Of a stretch of DNA of 64,000 nucleotides, positions 51,548 through 59,125 are shown in pieces. Position numbers and translations under genes: made by a program. Each line of letters begins with the position of its first letter. Position 1 is the first letter of the stretch. The notes under the pieces were generated by a model, which did no database searches, was not told the DNA's origin, and worked only from the letters and a program-made list of their open reading frames with translations. Where the stretch lies: positions 777,969 to 841,968 of the forward strand of contig NZ_JAATIT010000001.1 in the NCBI RefSeq assembly GCF_011926545.1, in the 5' to 3' direction. The stretch comes from Sphingopyxis italica. Lineage in GTDB: Bacteria > Pseudomonadota > Alphaproteobacteria > Sphingomonadales > Sphingomonadaceae.

Positions 51548-52089
51548 GACTCGACCGCCCGGCGGCGTAGCCATGCCGTGTGGCGGTCACGGGAATAGGG
51601 CCGGAACGGCAGCCCCGCGGCAATCCGGCTGCCGACATGGCGCCAATGATCGGGCGCCGCATCGCAGGCGTCAATGCCGGTCGCTTCGACCGCATCGATC
51701 GCCTCAAGCGCCTTTTGCACTTTCGGCCAGCCGTCGATCCGCGCCAGGATTTCGGCGCCGGGACGGACGAACGGGAGCGTCGAATAAGGCTCGCCAGGCG
51801 CAACCGCCGCGGCGATCGCGATGGTCGAATGGATCGTCCCGAAGTCGTTCGACGTCCAGCGCACATAAGAAAAGACGGCGCCGGGCCGGAACGCCGCGAC
51901 GCGCGTGGCGCGGCTCAAGATCCGCTGGGCTGCGATGCGGCCGAAGCGGATCCACTGCTCATGTCGCCCCTCGATCCAGGTCATTTCGACCTCGGTGAGT
52001 ATGGCGTCACGCGGCGACAGGTGTGCGTCAGCGTTGCGCCTTGCGGTCAGCGGCGGGCCCAGCGCCTGCTCAAAATCGGCGCGCCGCAT
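51544..52089 (-). CDS. DUF2840-family protein
   Basis: 181-residue protein with the DUF2840 hallmark TEVEMTWIEGRHEQWIRFGRIAAQRILSRATRVAAFRPGAVFSYVRWTSNDFGTIHSTIAIAAAVAPGEPYSTLPFVRPGAEILARIDGWPKVQKALEAID. The family is restricted to conjugative elements and has no known function. The ATG used overlaps the stop of the upstream HTH gene by 1 nt (TGATG); a second ATG at 51984 would begin MTWIEGRH, the usual domain start. Confidence 0.87.
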   Translation of the reverse strand: MRRADFEQALGPPLTARRNADAHLSPRDAILTEVEMTWIEGRHEQWIRFGRIAAQRILSRATRVAAFRPGAVFSYVRWTSNDFGTIHSTIAIAAAVAPGEPYSTLPFVRPGAEILARIDGWPKVQKALEAIDAVEATGIDACDAAPDHWRHVGSRIAAGLPFRPYSRDRHTAWLRRRAVES

Positions 52090-52331
52090 CAGCGCTGCAC
52101 CTGCCGCGCCGGGTGAACGGTTCCAGTGCCGGGATCGGAGGTCGACGAGCGACGGCCAAGTTCGACCCAGGCATCGAGTTCGTCGATCGCATAGACGACA
52201 CGACCGCCGAGCTTGCGATAGGCGGGGCCCGTTCCATAGGATCGGTGCTTCTCCATTGTCCGGTGCGAAAGGCCGACCCGCTTGGCGGCATCGGGGGTGG
52301 TCAGAAAACGCGGCGGGTGACCGGTAGTCAT
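52089..52331 (-). CDS. AlpA/MerR-type helix-turn-helix protein
   Basis: 80-residue DNA-binding protein: PRFLTTPDAAKRVGLSHRTMEKHRSYGTGPAYRKLGGRVVYAIDELDAWVELGRR, the excisionase/AlpA-like winged HTH with the typical GRVVYxxxxLDAWVE end. Such proteins regulate transfer or integration modules; here it heads the DUF2840-traF-DUF736-transglycosylase string. AAGGAG lies just upstream of the ATG. Confidence 0.9.
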   Translation of the reverse strand: MTTGHPPRFLTTPDAAKRVGLSHRTMEKHRSYGTGPAYRKLGGRVVYAIDELDAWVELGRRSSTSDPGTGTVHPARQVQR

Positions 52332-52433
52332 GGGGAGCTCCTTCCAGCGGCCGGACCAAAAAGCGCGGACCGGCGGGCGATGTCGCGTCTTGGCGCGAAA
52401 CAGGCTGCGCGGGGGAGCGGCTGAATTGCGGCG

Positions 52434-53211
52434 CTATATTTGTCGCCCCGCCCGGCCTGCGAGCAGCGCGCGGTAACCGCCCGCCGCCAGCGCCTCGGCT
52501 TCGCGGATGAGCCGCTGGGTTCGGCGGCGCTCGGGCGAGGATTTCCACGCAGCGCCGCGACCGACGATGAGGCGCGGATAGATGATTCGGTGAGCGACCT
52601 CATGGCTGGTCACGCCCCGTTCGCCGCGAAGATCGAGGATCGACAGCAACAGATCGAGCCGCTGCGCCTGGTAAGATGTCGGCCGAGACACTGCCGACGC
52701 GGACGCTGTTCCGCGGAGCCATTGTTCGAGATCGGCTACCGCCAGCAGGCGCGTCTCGGCCATGCCATCACAGGGGATCAGGGCAGCAAGCGGAACATCT
52801 GCCGGATCGCAGCGCAGCCAGATCCGGCGCATGATGCAGCCGTCGCCCAATATATAATGACCACCGTCAGGCGCGATCCGGAAGCCAAGGCGATGCGTCC
52901 AGCGAGCCGGATCGAAGCGGAGGTCAGCGGCGAAGGTCGGTGGTGCAGCGTCGAGGATCACGACATAGGAACAGACCGCCGCGTCCCAGAAGGCTGGCGC
53001 GTCGAGCGCGGAAACACGCGGATCGACCGGGAAAGCAGAGGCCCCATCGCCGGGCCATGCCCTCCTGCGACGCCGGATCGGCCTTGCGATCCGACATCAC
53101 GCTTCGATAGTCACGGCGATAGTCCGGACTGCGGCGCAGAAACTCCTGGGCGTAGCCGGGAAAGTCGAGGCGCAGCGGCCCTTCGCTTTTTGCCGTCGTC
53201 TCGATCGCCAT
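52434..53211 (-). pseudogene. DUF6499/DUF2285 protein, frameshifted
   Basis: Two overlapping frames together make one expected protein. From 53211 the frame gives MAIETTAKSEGPLRLDFPGYAQEFLRRSPDYRRDYRSVMSDRKADPASQEGMARRWGLCFP, the DUF6499 region, then runs into unrelated Arg-rich sequence. The second frame continues VDPRVSALDAPAFWDAAVCSYVVILDAAPPTFAADLRFDPARW and the whole DUF2285 domain to 52434. The switch is at CTTTCCC (53035-53029, minus strand), as if one base were inserted. A GTG at 52961 could start the DUF2285 part alone. Single-base change in the DNA, assembly error or recoding cannot be distinguished here. Confidence 0.8.
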
Positions 53212-53333
53212 AACAGCCTCCGGGGAGACCGAAGAGTTGGCGATATGCGGGCATGCGCCAATTCCAAGACGCGGGGATATCCATCCCCAGTAATGGGTAT
53301 CCCGCCCGGCGCTGCCGGGCGGGTCCCTGCGGC

Positions 53334-53648
53334 TCAGTCGCCGCGGCGGGTCTGGCGGCTCCAGACCAGGTCGTGCTCTTCGCCTTCGCCCGCGAACAGT
53401 TGCGCGAAGATCGGGGCGGTGAAGCTCGGATCGTCGAGCTTGACCGAAAGATAGGGGCGCTTGTCCTGCGTCTGCTTTTCCCAGGCTGCGCCGACTTCGA
53501 CGTCTCCAACGAAAACACGGTGGCTGGGAGCATTGCCGCTGGGGTCTTTTTCGGGTGCGATGCGAACCGATTTCGCCTGCACCGAGAGAGTGGTGATTTG
53601 ACCCCGATATTCTCCGGAGACTTTCTTGAACGTGCCGATCTTGGCCAT
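53334..53648 (-). CDS. DUF736-family protein, copy 2
   Basis: 104-residue protein, the most canonical of the three DUF736 copies: AKIGTFKKVSGEYRGQITTLSVQAKSVRIAPEKDPSGNAPSHRVFVGDVEVGAAWEKQTQDKRPYLSVKLDDPSFTAPIFAQLFAGEGEEHDLVWSR. Good ribosome-binding site (AAGGAA upstream). It is a single gene between the frameshifted DUF2285 gene and a long non-coding region carrying a strong inverted repeat. Confidence 0.92.
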   Translation of the reverse strand: MAKIGTFKKVSGEYRGQITTLSVQAKSVRIAPEKDPSGNAPSHRVFVGDVEVGAAWEKQTQDKRPYLSVKLDDPSFTAPIFAQLFAGEGEEHDLVWSRQTRRGD

Positions 53649-53957
53649 GTCGCATTCCTTCCTTGGCTCGGGCCGCACCATCGCGGCCTCGATGCGCATC
53701 GGTCGTCAGCGGGGGACCGGCGGTGCAGCCGCAGGCCCGCAGCGCAGCGGAGGATCGCGCCGTTCGTCTTTCTTGTTTCGCGAGGAATGGCGGCACGCCA
53801 GGGGAAGAAAGTCGAACGGCGCGGTTGCACCAAGCCGGGCCAGCGAAGCGGCGCGCTGACAGATGGCGCATGTCGAGAGGCCGCGATGGGACGGCTCTGC
53901 GGACGGTTGCGTTGCCGGTCGGCCGGGAAGCGAAGACGATGAGAGGCGGGCGAACGC
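53649..53957. other. Non-coding region upstream of DUF736 copy 2
   Basis: 309 nt with a long near-perfect inverted repeat (listed separately) and no supported gene. It should contain the promoter of the DUF736 gene. Confidence 0.5.
53756..53823. repeat. Long near-perfect inverted repeat with nested hairpin
   Basis: Arms of 19 nt (53756-53774 and 53805-53823) match at 18 of 19 positions; arm 1 begins CGCGCCGTTCG. The 30-nt loop contains a second hairpin, TGGCG-GCA-CGCCA (53788-53800). The structure lies about 110 nt upstream of DUF736 copy 2 and is not followed by a U-tract on either strand, so it is not a simple terminator. Confidence 0.8.
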
Positions 53958-54389
53958 CTAGCTGTGCAGCGCTGGTCGCTCGATCCCACCCCCCGGCGAC
54001 AGGAGATCACGCCAACCGGCATAGCCGGTGACGACGGCGGTCAGGATGGACATGCCGCGCTGCGTCCAGGGATTGAGGTCGGCCAGCATCGCGAGCGCGA
54101 CCCCAACCTGAAAGCCAGCAGCCGCGGCGGCGCCAACGAAAATCAGGATGACGCCAAGCCTGACGGCGAGCGGAGCCGAGCCGCGCGCCAGGTGCCGGCC
54201 GAGGGTATGGACGGAGACACCCGCGAGCAATCCCACCGCTAAAATGACCATCCAGCCGAAACCTTGGTCCCGAAGCGTGAAGGCCAGACCAAGCCCGGCG
54301 AAGAGTGGCAGCGCGTAAGTCGCGCAGCGAAAGAGCAGGAGCAGACCATAAAATGCGGCAACCGCGCCAAGGATCAGCATCAAGGTCAT
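53958..54389 (-). CDS. Small membrane protein, unknown function
   Basis: 143-residue protein with four hydrophobic segments: LMLILGAVAAFYGLLLLF, ATYALPLFAGLGLAFTL, WMVILAVGLLAGVSV, and LAVRLGVILIFVGAAAAAGFQVGVALAML. No recognised domain. It lies within the mobilisation accessory block on the same strand, so it likely belongs to the element. The ATG chosen begins at the first membrane helix; an upstream in-frame start would add 13 polar residues. Confidence 0.68.
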   Translation of the reverse strand: MTLMLILGAVAAFYGLLLLFRCATYALPLFAGLGLAFTLRDQGFGWMVILAVGLLAGVSVHTLGRHLARGSAPLAVRLGVILIFVGAAAAAGFQVGVALAMLADLNPWTQRGMSILTAVVTGYAGWRDLLSPGGGIERPALHS

Positions 54390-54512
54390 GAACGTCCTCC
54401 CGTCGGACGCGCCCGCCACCACCTCCACAGCGCAAACTGCATATAGATCATAGCAAGAGCCGGCTCGAGGGAGAACCCGAACCGGCTCCAGTCTGGAACC
54501 AATTCCAGACGC

Positions 54513-54677
54513 TTAGCGATTGAACGGGTCATATTCGCTGACGATCGTTTCGGGATCACCGTCGAATTCGTCGAGCGGCATGACCGAATATCCGGCGCTG
54601 GTCTCGATGAGGATGATGACGGTCATCATGGTCCGGGCGAGGCTCCATCCGAGCGATTGGGCGGTGGAAAGCGGCAT
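54513..54677 (-). CDS. Small 54-residue protein in the conjugative block
   Basis: MPLSTAQSLGWSLARTMMTVIILIETSAGYSVMPLDEFDGDPETIVSEYDPFNR. The C-terminal half is acidic with a clear codon bias; the middle is mildly hydrophobic. The FDGDPETIVSEYDPFNR end resembles small unannotated proteins in sphingomonad and rhizobial conjugative elements, but I cannot name a family. A CAGGAGTTG site precedes the ATG. Confidence 0.6.
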   Translation of the reverse strand: MPLSTAQSLGWSLARTMMTVIILIETSAGYSVMPLDEFDGDPETIVSEYDPFNR

Positions 54678-55150
54678 GGGATCAACTCCTGTCCTTGGGA
54701 GCGGGCCATTCCCGCTCGACAGGCGCCCCGCCGGACGGGGACAGGCCGCAATCACCGCGCGCGAAGCCGCGGCCCGAGCGAAGCGTGGGGACCCTTCACG
54801 GGTTGATTGAAGGAGGCCTGGCTTCGGCCAAGGGAATAGCGGCAATCGAGAGCGGGAATGGCCCGGTCCCATGCGGCAGAGCCCCCACGCCCCACCCCGC
54901 CCCCGGCTCGCCGCCGCCTCCCGGCCCCCTTGCTGACCTTTCATTTCGCAGACCTGTCGACATTCTGCCGTTCGCAACACGCGCGGCCCTCGCCGTCCGC
55001 GGAGCCCCGATAGCCGAAGAAGAGGGCAAGCAGGCGCGGGTCCAGAACCAACACTCGTCAGCACAGGAAATGCAAAAGGGCGGCCCAGAGGACCGCCTTC
55101 TCGTCGATAAGATCAAGCGGCTCCGCCCGAAGGCGGAGCCGGGGTGCCCG
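54678..55150. other. Non-coding region between small protein and DUF736 copy 3
   Basis: 473 nt, very GC-rich, without a supported gene. It contains a 15-bp dispersed inverted repeat (54702-54716 and 54851-54865) and a local hairpin CCCCG-CCGGA-CGGGG at 54726-54740. Confidence 0.45.
54702..54865. repeat. Dispersed 15-bp inverted repeat
   Basis: CGGGCCATTCCCGCT at 54702-54716 is the exact reverse complement of AGCGGGAATGGCCCG at 54851-54865, 134 nt apart, and similarity continues a few bases on each side. It could be a binding site for a dimeric regulator, or the ends of a small non-autonomous element. Confidence 0.6.
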
Positions 55151-55471
55151 TCAGGCCGGCGGGTTCCAGATGATGACCTTCTTCATCGGGTCGTCGCCGG
55201 GGGCGTTGGCGACATTGCCGTAGATGGTCCCAAATTCAGGGGCCGACATCGTCACCGACACATATTCGGCACCGTTGTTCTGCGAGAAGCGCTTCCAGCC
55301 GGCACCGAGTTCGAATCCATTTTTGCGACTGAGGATGCGATAGTCGGGTTCGTTTTCCTTGGTCTTGCGACCGTTCGGAACGATGGCGATCGGCGCGGTG
55401 ACGTTGAGGGTGGCAAGCGTGCCTTCGAAGCTGCCGTCGGGCTTGACGTTGAGGTTGGCGATGGTGGGCAT
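55151..55471 (-). CDS. DUF736-family protein, copy 3
   Basis: 106-residue DUF736-like protein: MPTIANLNVKPDGSFEGTLATLNVTAPIAIVPNGRKTKENEPDYRILSRKNGFELGAGWKRFSQNNGAEYVSVTMSAPEFGTIYGNVANAPGDDPMKKVIIWNPPA. The GxFxGTLATL opening, ELGAGWKR middle and YVSVxMSAPEF segment are those of the family. It is divergent from the two other copies, so duplication within the element is old. Start preceded by AAGGAG. Confidence 0.88.
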   Translation of the reverse strand: MPTIANLNVKPDGSFEGTLATLNVTAPIAIVPNGRKTKENEPDYRILSRKNGFELGAGWKRFSQNNGAEYVSVTMSAPEFGTIYGNVANAPGDDPMKKVIIWNPPA

Positions 55472-55725
55472 GGATTTTCTCCTTCGGTTGCTCGGGGGAC
55501 ATCCCCGATGGCGCCAGAAAAAGGGACCGCGAACTGCCGTCACCGAGCGGCACGCGAGGGCGAACCCCGCATGGGGTTGACGGCCAAGGCGAGCCGGGCC
55601 CGCAGAAAGGCGACAGGAAGGGATGGCCTTGAGCAATGGCGACAAAGCCGCCGCCACGTCCATTCAACGATCAGCGCCTCACGCGAAGGCCGACCCACCC
55701 AACCTACGCCCCCGATCCGGTCCGG

Positions 55726-56154
55726 TCAGTCGCAGCGATGCGCACCCCAATATTTGTCCCAGCGCGCGGTAAGGCCGCTTCGAACCATCGCGCAGGAGAT
55801 ATCGCCGGACCGGGGCGATGTGCAGAAAGCGGCGGTGCGGGTGCCGCCGGCCCCGCCGCGCGACAGACAGCGCATGGCCGGTCCGCGGACGAGGATGTGT
55901 CCCGTCCGGTTCCGCCCTTGCGGCTCTCCGAGCAAGCCGACCAGATGATCGCGCGCCGCGATCGGATCGGCGTCCGGACAGGGATGCCCCGGGCTGCAAC
56001 TGCCGTTCATCTCGCGCGCAGCGACGCCGGAAAGGCGGACATGCGGGCCTTCCGCGCACCAGATCGGCCCATCGCCGTCCCAGACCGCGACCGGTGTGCA
56101 GGAGAAGGATTGGCCGGCCGGAACGACGGAGGCGAGCAAGAACAGGCTGATCAT
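55726..56154 (-). CDS. Thermonuclease (SNase-like) family protein
   Basis: 142-residue secreted protein. A signal peptide (MISLFLLASVVPAGQSFS) precedes an SNase-like OB-fold: CTPVAVWDGDGPIWCAEGPHVRLSGVAAREMNGSCSPGHPCPDADPIAARDHLVGLLG, with the DGDG and RLxGVAAREM motifs but short. The residues normally forming the nuclease active site (Arg-Glu-Arg around the RLxG and following helix) are only partly preserved, so activity is uncertain. These proteins recur beside DUF736 genes. A TTG start at 56190 is possible. Confidence 0.8.
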   Translation of the reverse strand: MISLFLLASVVPAGQSFSCTPVAVWDGDGPIWCAEGPHVRLSGVAAREMNGSCSPGHPCPDADPIAARDHLVGLLGEPQGRNRTGHILVRGPAMRCLSRGGAGGTRTAAFCTSPRSGDISCAMVRSGLTARWDKYWGAHRCD

Positions 56155-56435
56155 TATCCGGTCCGTAATCCGAACAACGCGCCACTTCAAACGCCTCCGC
56201 TATTACAAAGCATCAAGGGTTAGCGCGAAGCGCCCAAAGAAGAACGCGCTCTTGGCGAGGCCGCAGGCGGGCGGCGTGCGCGCGGGCCTGTGGGCCAGCC
56301 GCCGCCCGGCAAGGATACTGAGCCGAGTGCGCTCTGCGCGGCCCAAGATACCGCGCGGCCCCTGGCGCCGCCTGCCGGCGCCAGAGCACGCTCAATTTAG
56401 CCGCGCTCGATCTGCCCGCGGCACCAGCGCCAAGT

Positions 56436-56771
56436 TCAACTCTTGTAACGAATGACGTGCCGCTGCTCGCCGCACAGGCCGCATCGCTCCCGTAACCGCT
56501 CAAAACCCCCAACACCGCTAAAGGTGCTGGTGGCGACGCTGGCTTGCGCCATTGAAGACAGGTCGAGGCGGTCAGTGATACATTCATCGCAGAGCGGCGT
56601 GCCGTCCATTCGCCGGACAAGAGCCTCGACTCGGTCTGCTATGGATGAACTTCTGGTCATAGGTCCGCCGTAGAGATAGATCGAGAGCCGGGAAAGCCAC
56701 CTGTATACGAGAGCGAGGTCGGCCGATTTAAGACCGTCCAGCGTCAGGCGCAAATTAGAGATAGCCGACAT
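56436..56771 (-). CDS. Unknown protein with C-terminal zinc ribbon
   Basis: 111-residue protein. The N-terminal half is helical (NLRLTLDGLKSADLALVYRWLSRLSIYLYGGPM), and the C-terminal half has CDEC (Cys61, Cys64) and CGLC (Cys97, Cys100) spaced as a long zinc ribbon, then GEQRHVIRYKS. I do not recognise the family. It is divergent from the dUTPase-like/MazG/flavoprotein operon, 218 nt away, so it may be its regulator or accessory. GTG at 56837 is an alternative start. Confidence 0.62.
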   Translation of the reverse strand: MSAISNLRLTLDGLKSADLALVYRWLSRLSIYLYGGPMTRSSSIADRVEALVRRMDGTPLCDECITDRLDLSSMAQASVATSTFSGVGGFERLRERCGLCGEQRHVIRYKS

Positions 56772-56989
56772 TTGACGCTCACCATGGCGAAGAACATCGC
56801 CCGCCAAGAATGATATCATTTCGGACAAAATATTCACGAGCCGAGAAGCGATCTGCGATTGCTGTCTGTAGCAGACGCAGCCAAAGCTGCGCGCGGTACA
56901 GGAAGCAAAACGCTACATTATACCGGAAAGCGCCGCAGCTGCGTTCTCGATCGCGAGGATAAGCACAGCGGACGGGGGGGATGATAATA

Positions 56990-57763
56990 ATGACCACATT
57001 GACCGACGGCGAAATCCGCGCCGAGATCGACTCGGGCCGGCTAATCCGCAATGCCGAGGCGAATAGTCTCGCCGGGGCATGTTACGAGCTTCGCATGGGC
57101 AGCGTATATTACGATCTCAGCGAAAACGCCGCGCGATTTGAACTCGATCCGCAGGCAAAAGTCCTGATCAAGCCTGGGCACCGCGTTGTTCTGATCACCG
57201 CCGAGGATGTCGACATTCCTCACGATATTCTTGTGCGCATTGTTTCGAAAGGGTCTCTGTTCAGCGTCGGCCTCAGCCCGGTCGCAACTTATGCAGACCC
57301 TGGGTTCAGCGGCAATCTCGGGATCGTGACCGAGAATGTCAGCGACAAATATATCGAGCTTCCGCAAGGCACGGGGATTGCAAAGGCCGAATTCACCCGG
57401 CTCTCGGGCCCCGTGACCAAGCCATATGTCGGTCAGCATGGGTTTCAGGCCGGCATCTGGCCTATCAAGACCCACCTGCAGCGGACGCACGAACAGGTGA
57501 AAGGCGACAACCGGGTCCGCAAAGAGCGCGAGGAAGCGCTCGCGCTGCTGCCAGCAGCGACGCGAACGATCATCCGGCAAGTCGAAACTACGCAGCTCTG
57601 GGTCGTGTGCGGCCTCGGCTTGGCGGTCATCGTCAATGCGGCCGCGCTGTTTGCTATTCGAAACCAGTGGATGGACAATGTCGATGCCATCATTACCAAC
57701 TTGGTGGCGAGCGCAATTATCTGGATCGGGACGTTTCTCATCGCCTATTTTCGAAAGACCTGA
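56990..57763 (+). CDS. dUTPase/dCTP-deaminase-fold protein with two C-terminal membrane helices
   Basis: 257-residue protein. Residues 1-160 are a trimeric dUTPase/Dcd fold: DGEIRAEIDSGRLI, ACYELRMG, VSKGSLFSVGL (87-95, equivalent to the GRSSLxRLGL motif), YADPGFSGNLGIVTEN (101-116). Asp103 corresponds to the dUTPase catalytic Asp, while the glutamate that dCTP deaminases carry a few residues later is Val113 here. A charged linker leads to two membrane helices (about 203-223 and 233-254), which ordinary dUTPases lack. It starts a tight three-gene operon with MazG-like and flavoprotein-like genes. ATG at 56981 would add MII. Confidence 0.75.
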   Translation: MTTLTDGEIRAEIDSGRLIRNAEANSLAGACYELRMGSVYYDLSENAARFELDPQAKVLIKPGHRVVLITAEDVDIPHDILVRIVSKGSLFSVGLSPVATYADPGFSGNLGIVTENVSDKYIELPQGTGIAKAEFTRLSGPVTKPYVGQHGFQAGIWPIKTHLQRTHEQVKGDNRVRKEREEALALLPAATRTIIRQVETTQLWVVCGLGLAVIVNAAALFAIRNQWMDNVDAIITNLVASAIIWIGTFLIAYFRKT

Positions 57764-57765
57764 GC

Positions 57766-58119
57766 ATGGAAATTTCGGCACTGATCGAGCAGCAGATCGA
57801 ACGCGACCGGCGTCGCGGCTTCAGGGTCGATTTCGAGACCGATGCGGCGCGCGAAGAGCAGCTGACGCACGATCTCATCGGGCTTTTCGGCGAAGTGGGC
57901 GAATTTTCGAACCTGCTCAAGAAAGTGACTCTGGCGCGGACCACCAGAGGGTATGCAGGACCGACACTCAGCGAAGCCTCGCCAGACCTGCGCGACGAAC
58001 TCGCCGACGCGGCAATCTACATCTTCCGTCTCGTGACGATACTAGGTGGCGATCTGGAAAGGGACATTCTAGCGAAGATCGAACGCAATGATGAGCGATA
58101 TCGTAACCTCGAGCGATAG
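57766..58119 (+). CDS. MazG-like nucleotide pyrophosphohydrolase
   Basis: 117-residue all-alpha NTP pyrophosphohydrolase. The metal-binding signature is EVGE (Glu43, Glu46) plus ELADAAIYIFRL (Glu78, Asp81), the ExxE...ExxD arrangement of the MazG/dUTPase-2 superfamily. Members hydrolyse (d)NTPs or modified nucleotides to monophosphates and pyrophosphate. It is only 2 nt downstream of the dUTPase-like gene and overlaps the next gene by 32 nt, so all three are probably made together and act on the same nucleotide pool. Confidence 0.83.
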   Translation: MEISALIEQQIERDRRRGFRVDFETDAAREEQLTHDLIGLFGEVGEFSNLLKKVTLARTTRGYAGPTLSEASPDLRDELADAAIYIFRLVTILGGDLERDILAKIERNDERYRNLER

Positions 58120-59125
58120 GCGGACATTCTTCCTGGGCGTTAATACGGGCTACGTCACTGCCGACTTGCCCGACGACCGCTTTGTCGAATTTTACGAGAG
58201 CCGCGCGTCACCGCAGTTGCATTGTGCCATCGTCGGTAATGTCGTGGTGCCTGGCGGGTTCGGCAGCAACGCTGCGACGCCGACGCTAACGGACAATGTG
58301 ATTTGGGAGCAGGTCGCAAAAGCGATTGCCGCTCAAGGTAGCGTACCGGGAATCCAGCTTGCGACTGCTTGGGAAGGCTATGAGGGCAGCCGGAAATTTG
58401 TCGGACTGGCCGGTGACCAAGTGATAAACACTGCGCGGGCGCTCGTTCACACGATGGGCAGAGGCGGGATCGGGGATATTCTCGATGCGTTTGACAGTGC
58501 AGCGGAGATGGCGCGCAATCATGGCTATGGCCATGTCCAGGTCCATGCTGCGCACGGCTATTTCCTCAGCCTTCTCGTCGACGCACGTATTTATGCCGAG
58601 GCGGAGCATGTTCTCGACCGGCTCGCCGCCATGGCGACCAGGCTTGCAGCCGACGGCTGCGAAAGCTCGATCCGGATATCGCTCAAGACGGGCGACACGG
58701 AATTCGACGCCGATGGGCGCGAGGAGTTTCAGGATCGGATCGCAGCCTTGCCATTTGACTTTTTCGATCTCTCGTCCGGCTTCTACAATATCGACAAACG
58801 TCTCATTTATCCGTCGCTCAGCCACATCCGCAGCGACCGGCTAGCCGAAAGTTTATCGGTTGCTGCGAGGCATCCGGCGAAGGCGTTCATTCTGTCGGGC
58901 CGCGCCGCGCACGTTGCGCCCGACGCTCTTCCACTCAATGTTCACATAGGGCTTTGCCGCGACTTAATCGCCAATCCCAATTTTCTCACCGACCCCGCCC
59001 ATGGATGTTGCGGGAAAAACAAGTGCCACTATTTTTCGAGAGGCGCGGAGCATCTCACCTGTGCGCTCTGGGAGCGGGAACCCATGCATCTCGTTCGGCG
59101 AGAGGCGTCGGGCGACCGGGCATGA
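58088..59125 (+). CDS. Old-Yellow-Enzyme-like FMN TIM-barrel protein
   Basis: 345-residue protein resembling NADH:flavin oxidoreductases. GYVTADLPDDRFVEFYESRAS and HCAIVGNVVVPGGFGSNAATPTLTDN recall the early barrel, GHVQVHAAHGYFLSLLVDARIY carries the OYE substrate pair (His153, His156), and ESSIRISLKTGDTEF and AFILSGRAAHVAPDALPLNVHIGLCRDLIANPNFLTDP recall the FMN-phosphate end. The usual first strand (xxRIVMAPM) is missing or very divergent. Four cysteines close the protein (CCGKNKC, Cys307, 308, 313, and Cys325), suggesting a metal or Fe-S site as in 2,4-dienoyl-CoA-reductase relatives. Role in nucleotide metabolism or defence is unknown. Confidence 0.7.
   Translation: MMSDIVTSSDRRTFFLGVNTGYVTADLPDDRFVEFYESRASPQLHCAIVGNVVVPGGFGSNAATPTLTDNVIWEQVAKAIAAQGSVPGIQLATAWEGYEGSRKFVGLAGDQVINTARALVHTMGRGGIGDILDAFDSAAEMARNHGYGHVQVHAAHGYFLSLLVDARIYAEAEHVLDRLAAMATRLAADGCESSIRISLKTGDTEFDADGREEFQDRIAALPFDFFDLSSGFYNIDKRLIYPSLSHIRSDRLAESLSVAARHPAKAFILSGRAAHVAPDALPLNVHIGLCRDLIANPNFLTDPAHGCCGKNKCHYFSRGAEHLTCALWEREPMHLVRREASGDRA

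Noticed and set aside
54695..55948. 417-codon plus-strand frame across DUF736 copy 3
   Set aside because: Antisense to DUF736 and thermonuclease-like genes; low-complexity Pro/Arg/Gly composition.
32081..56200. CRISPR array or tandem repeats in the conjugative block
   Set aside because: No regularly spaced direct repeats were seen; the repeats present are isolated inverted repeats.
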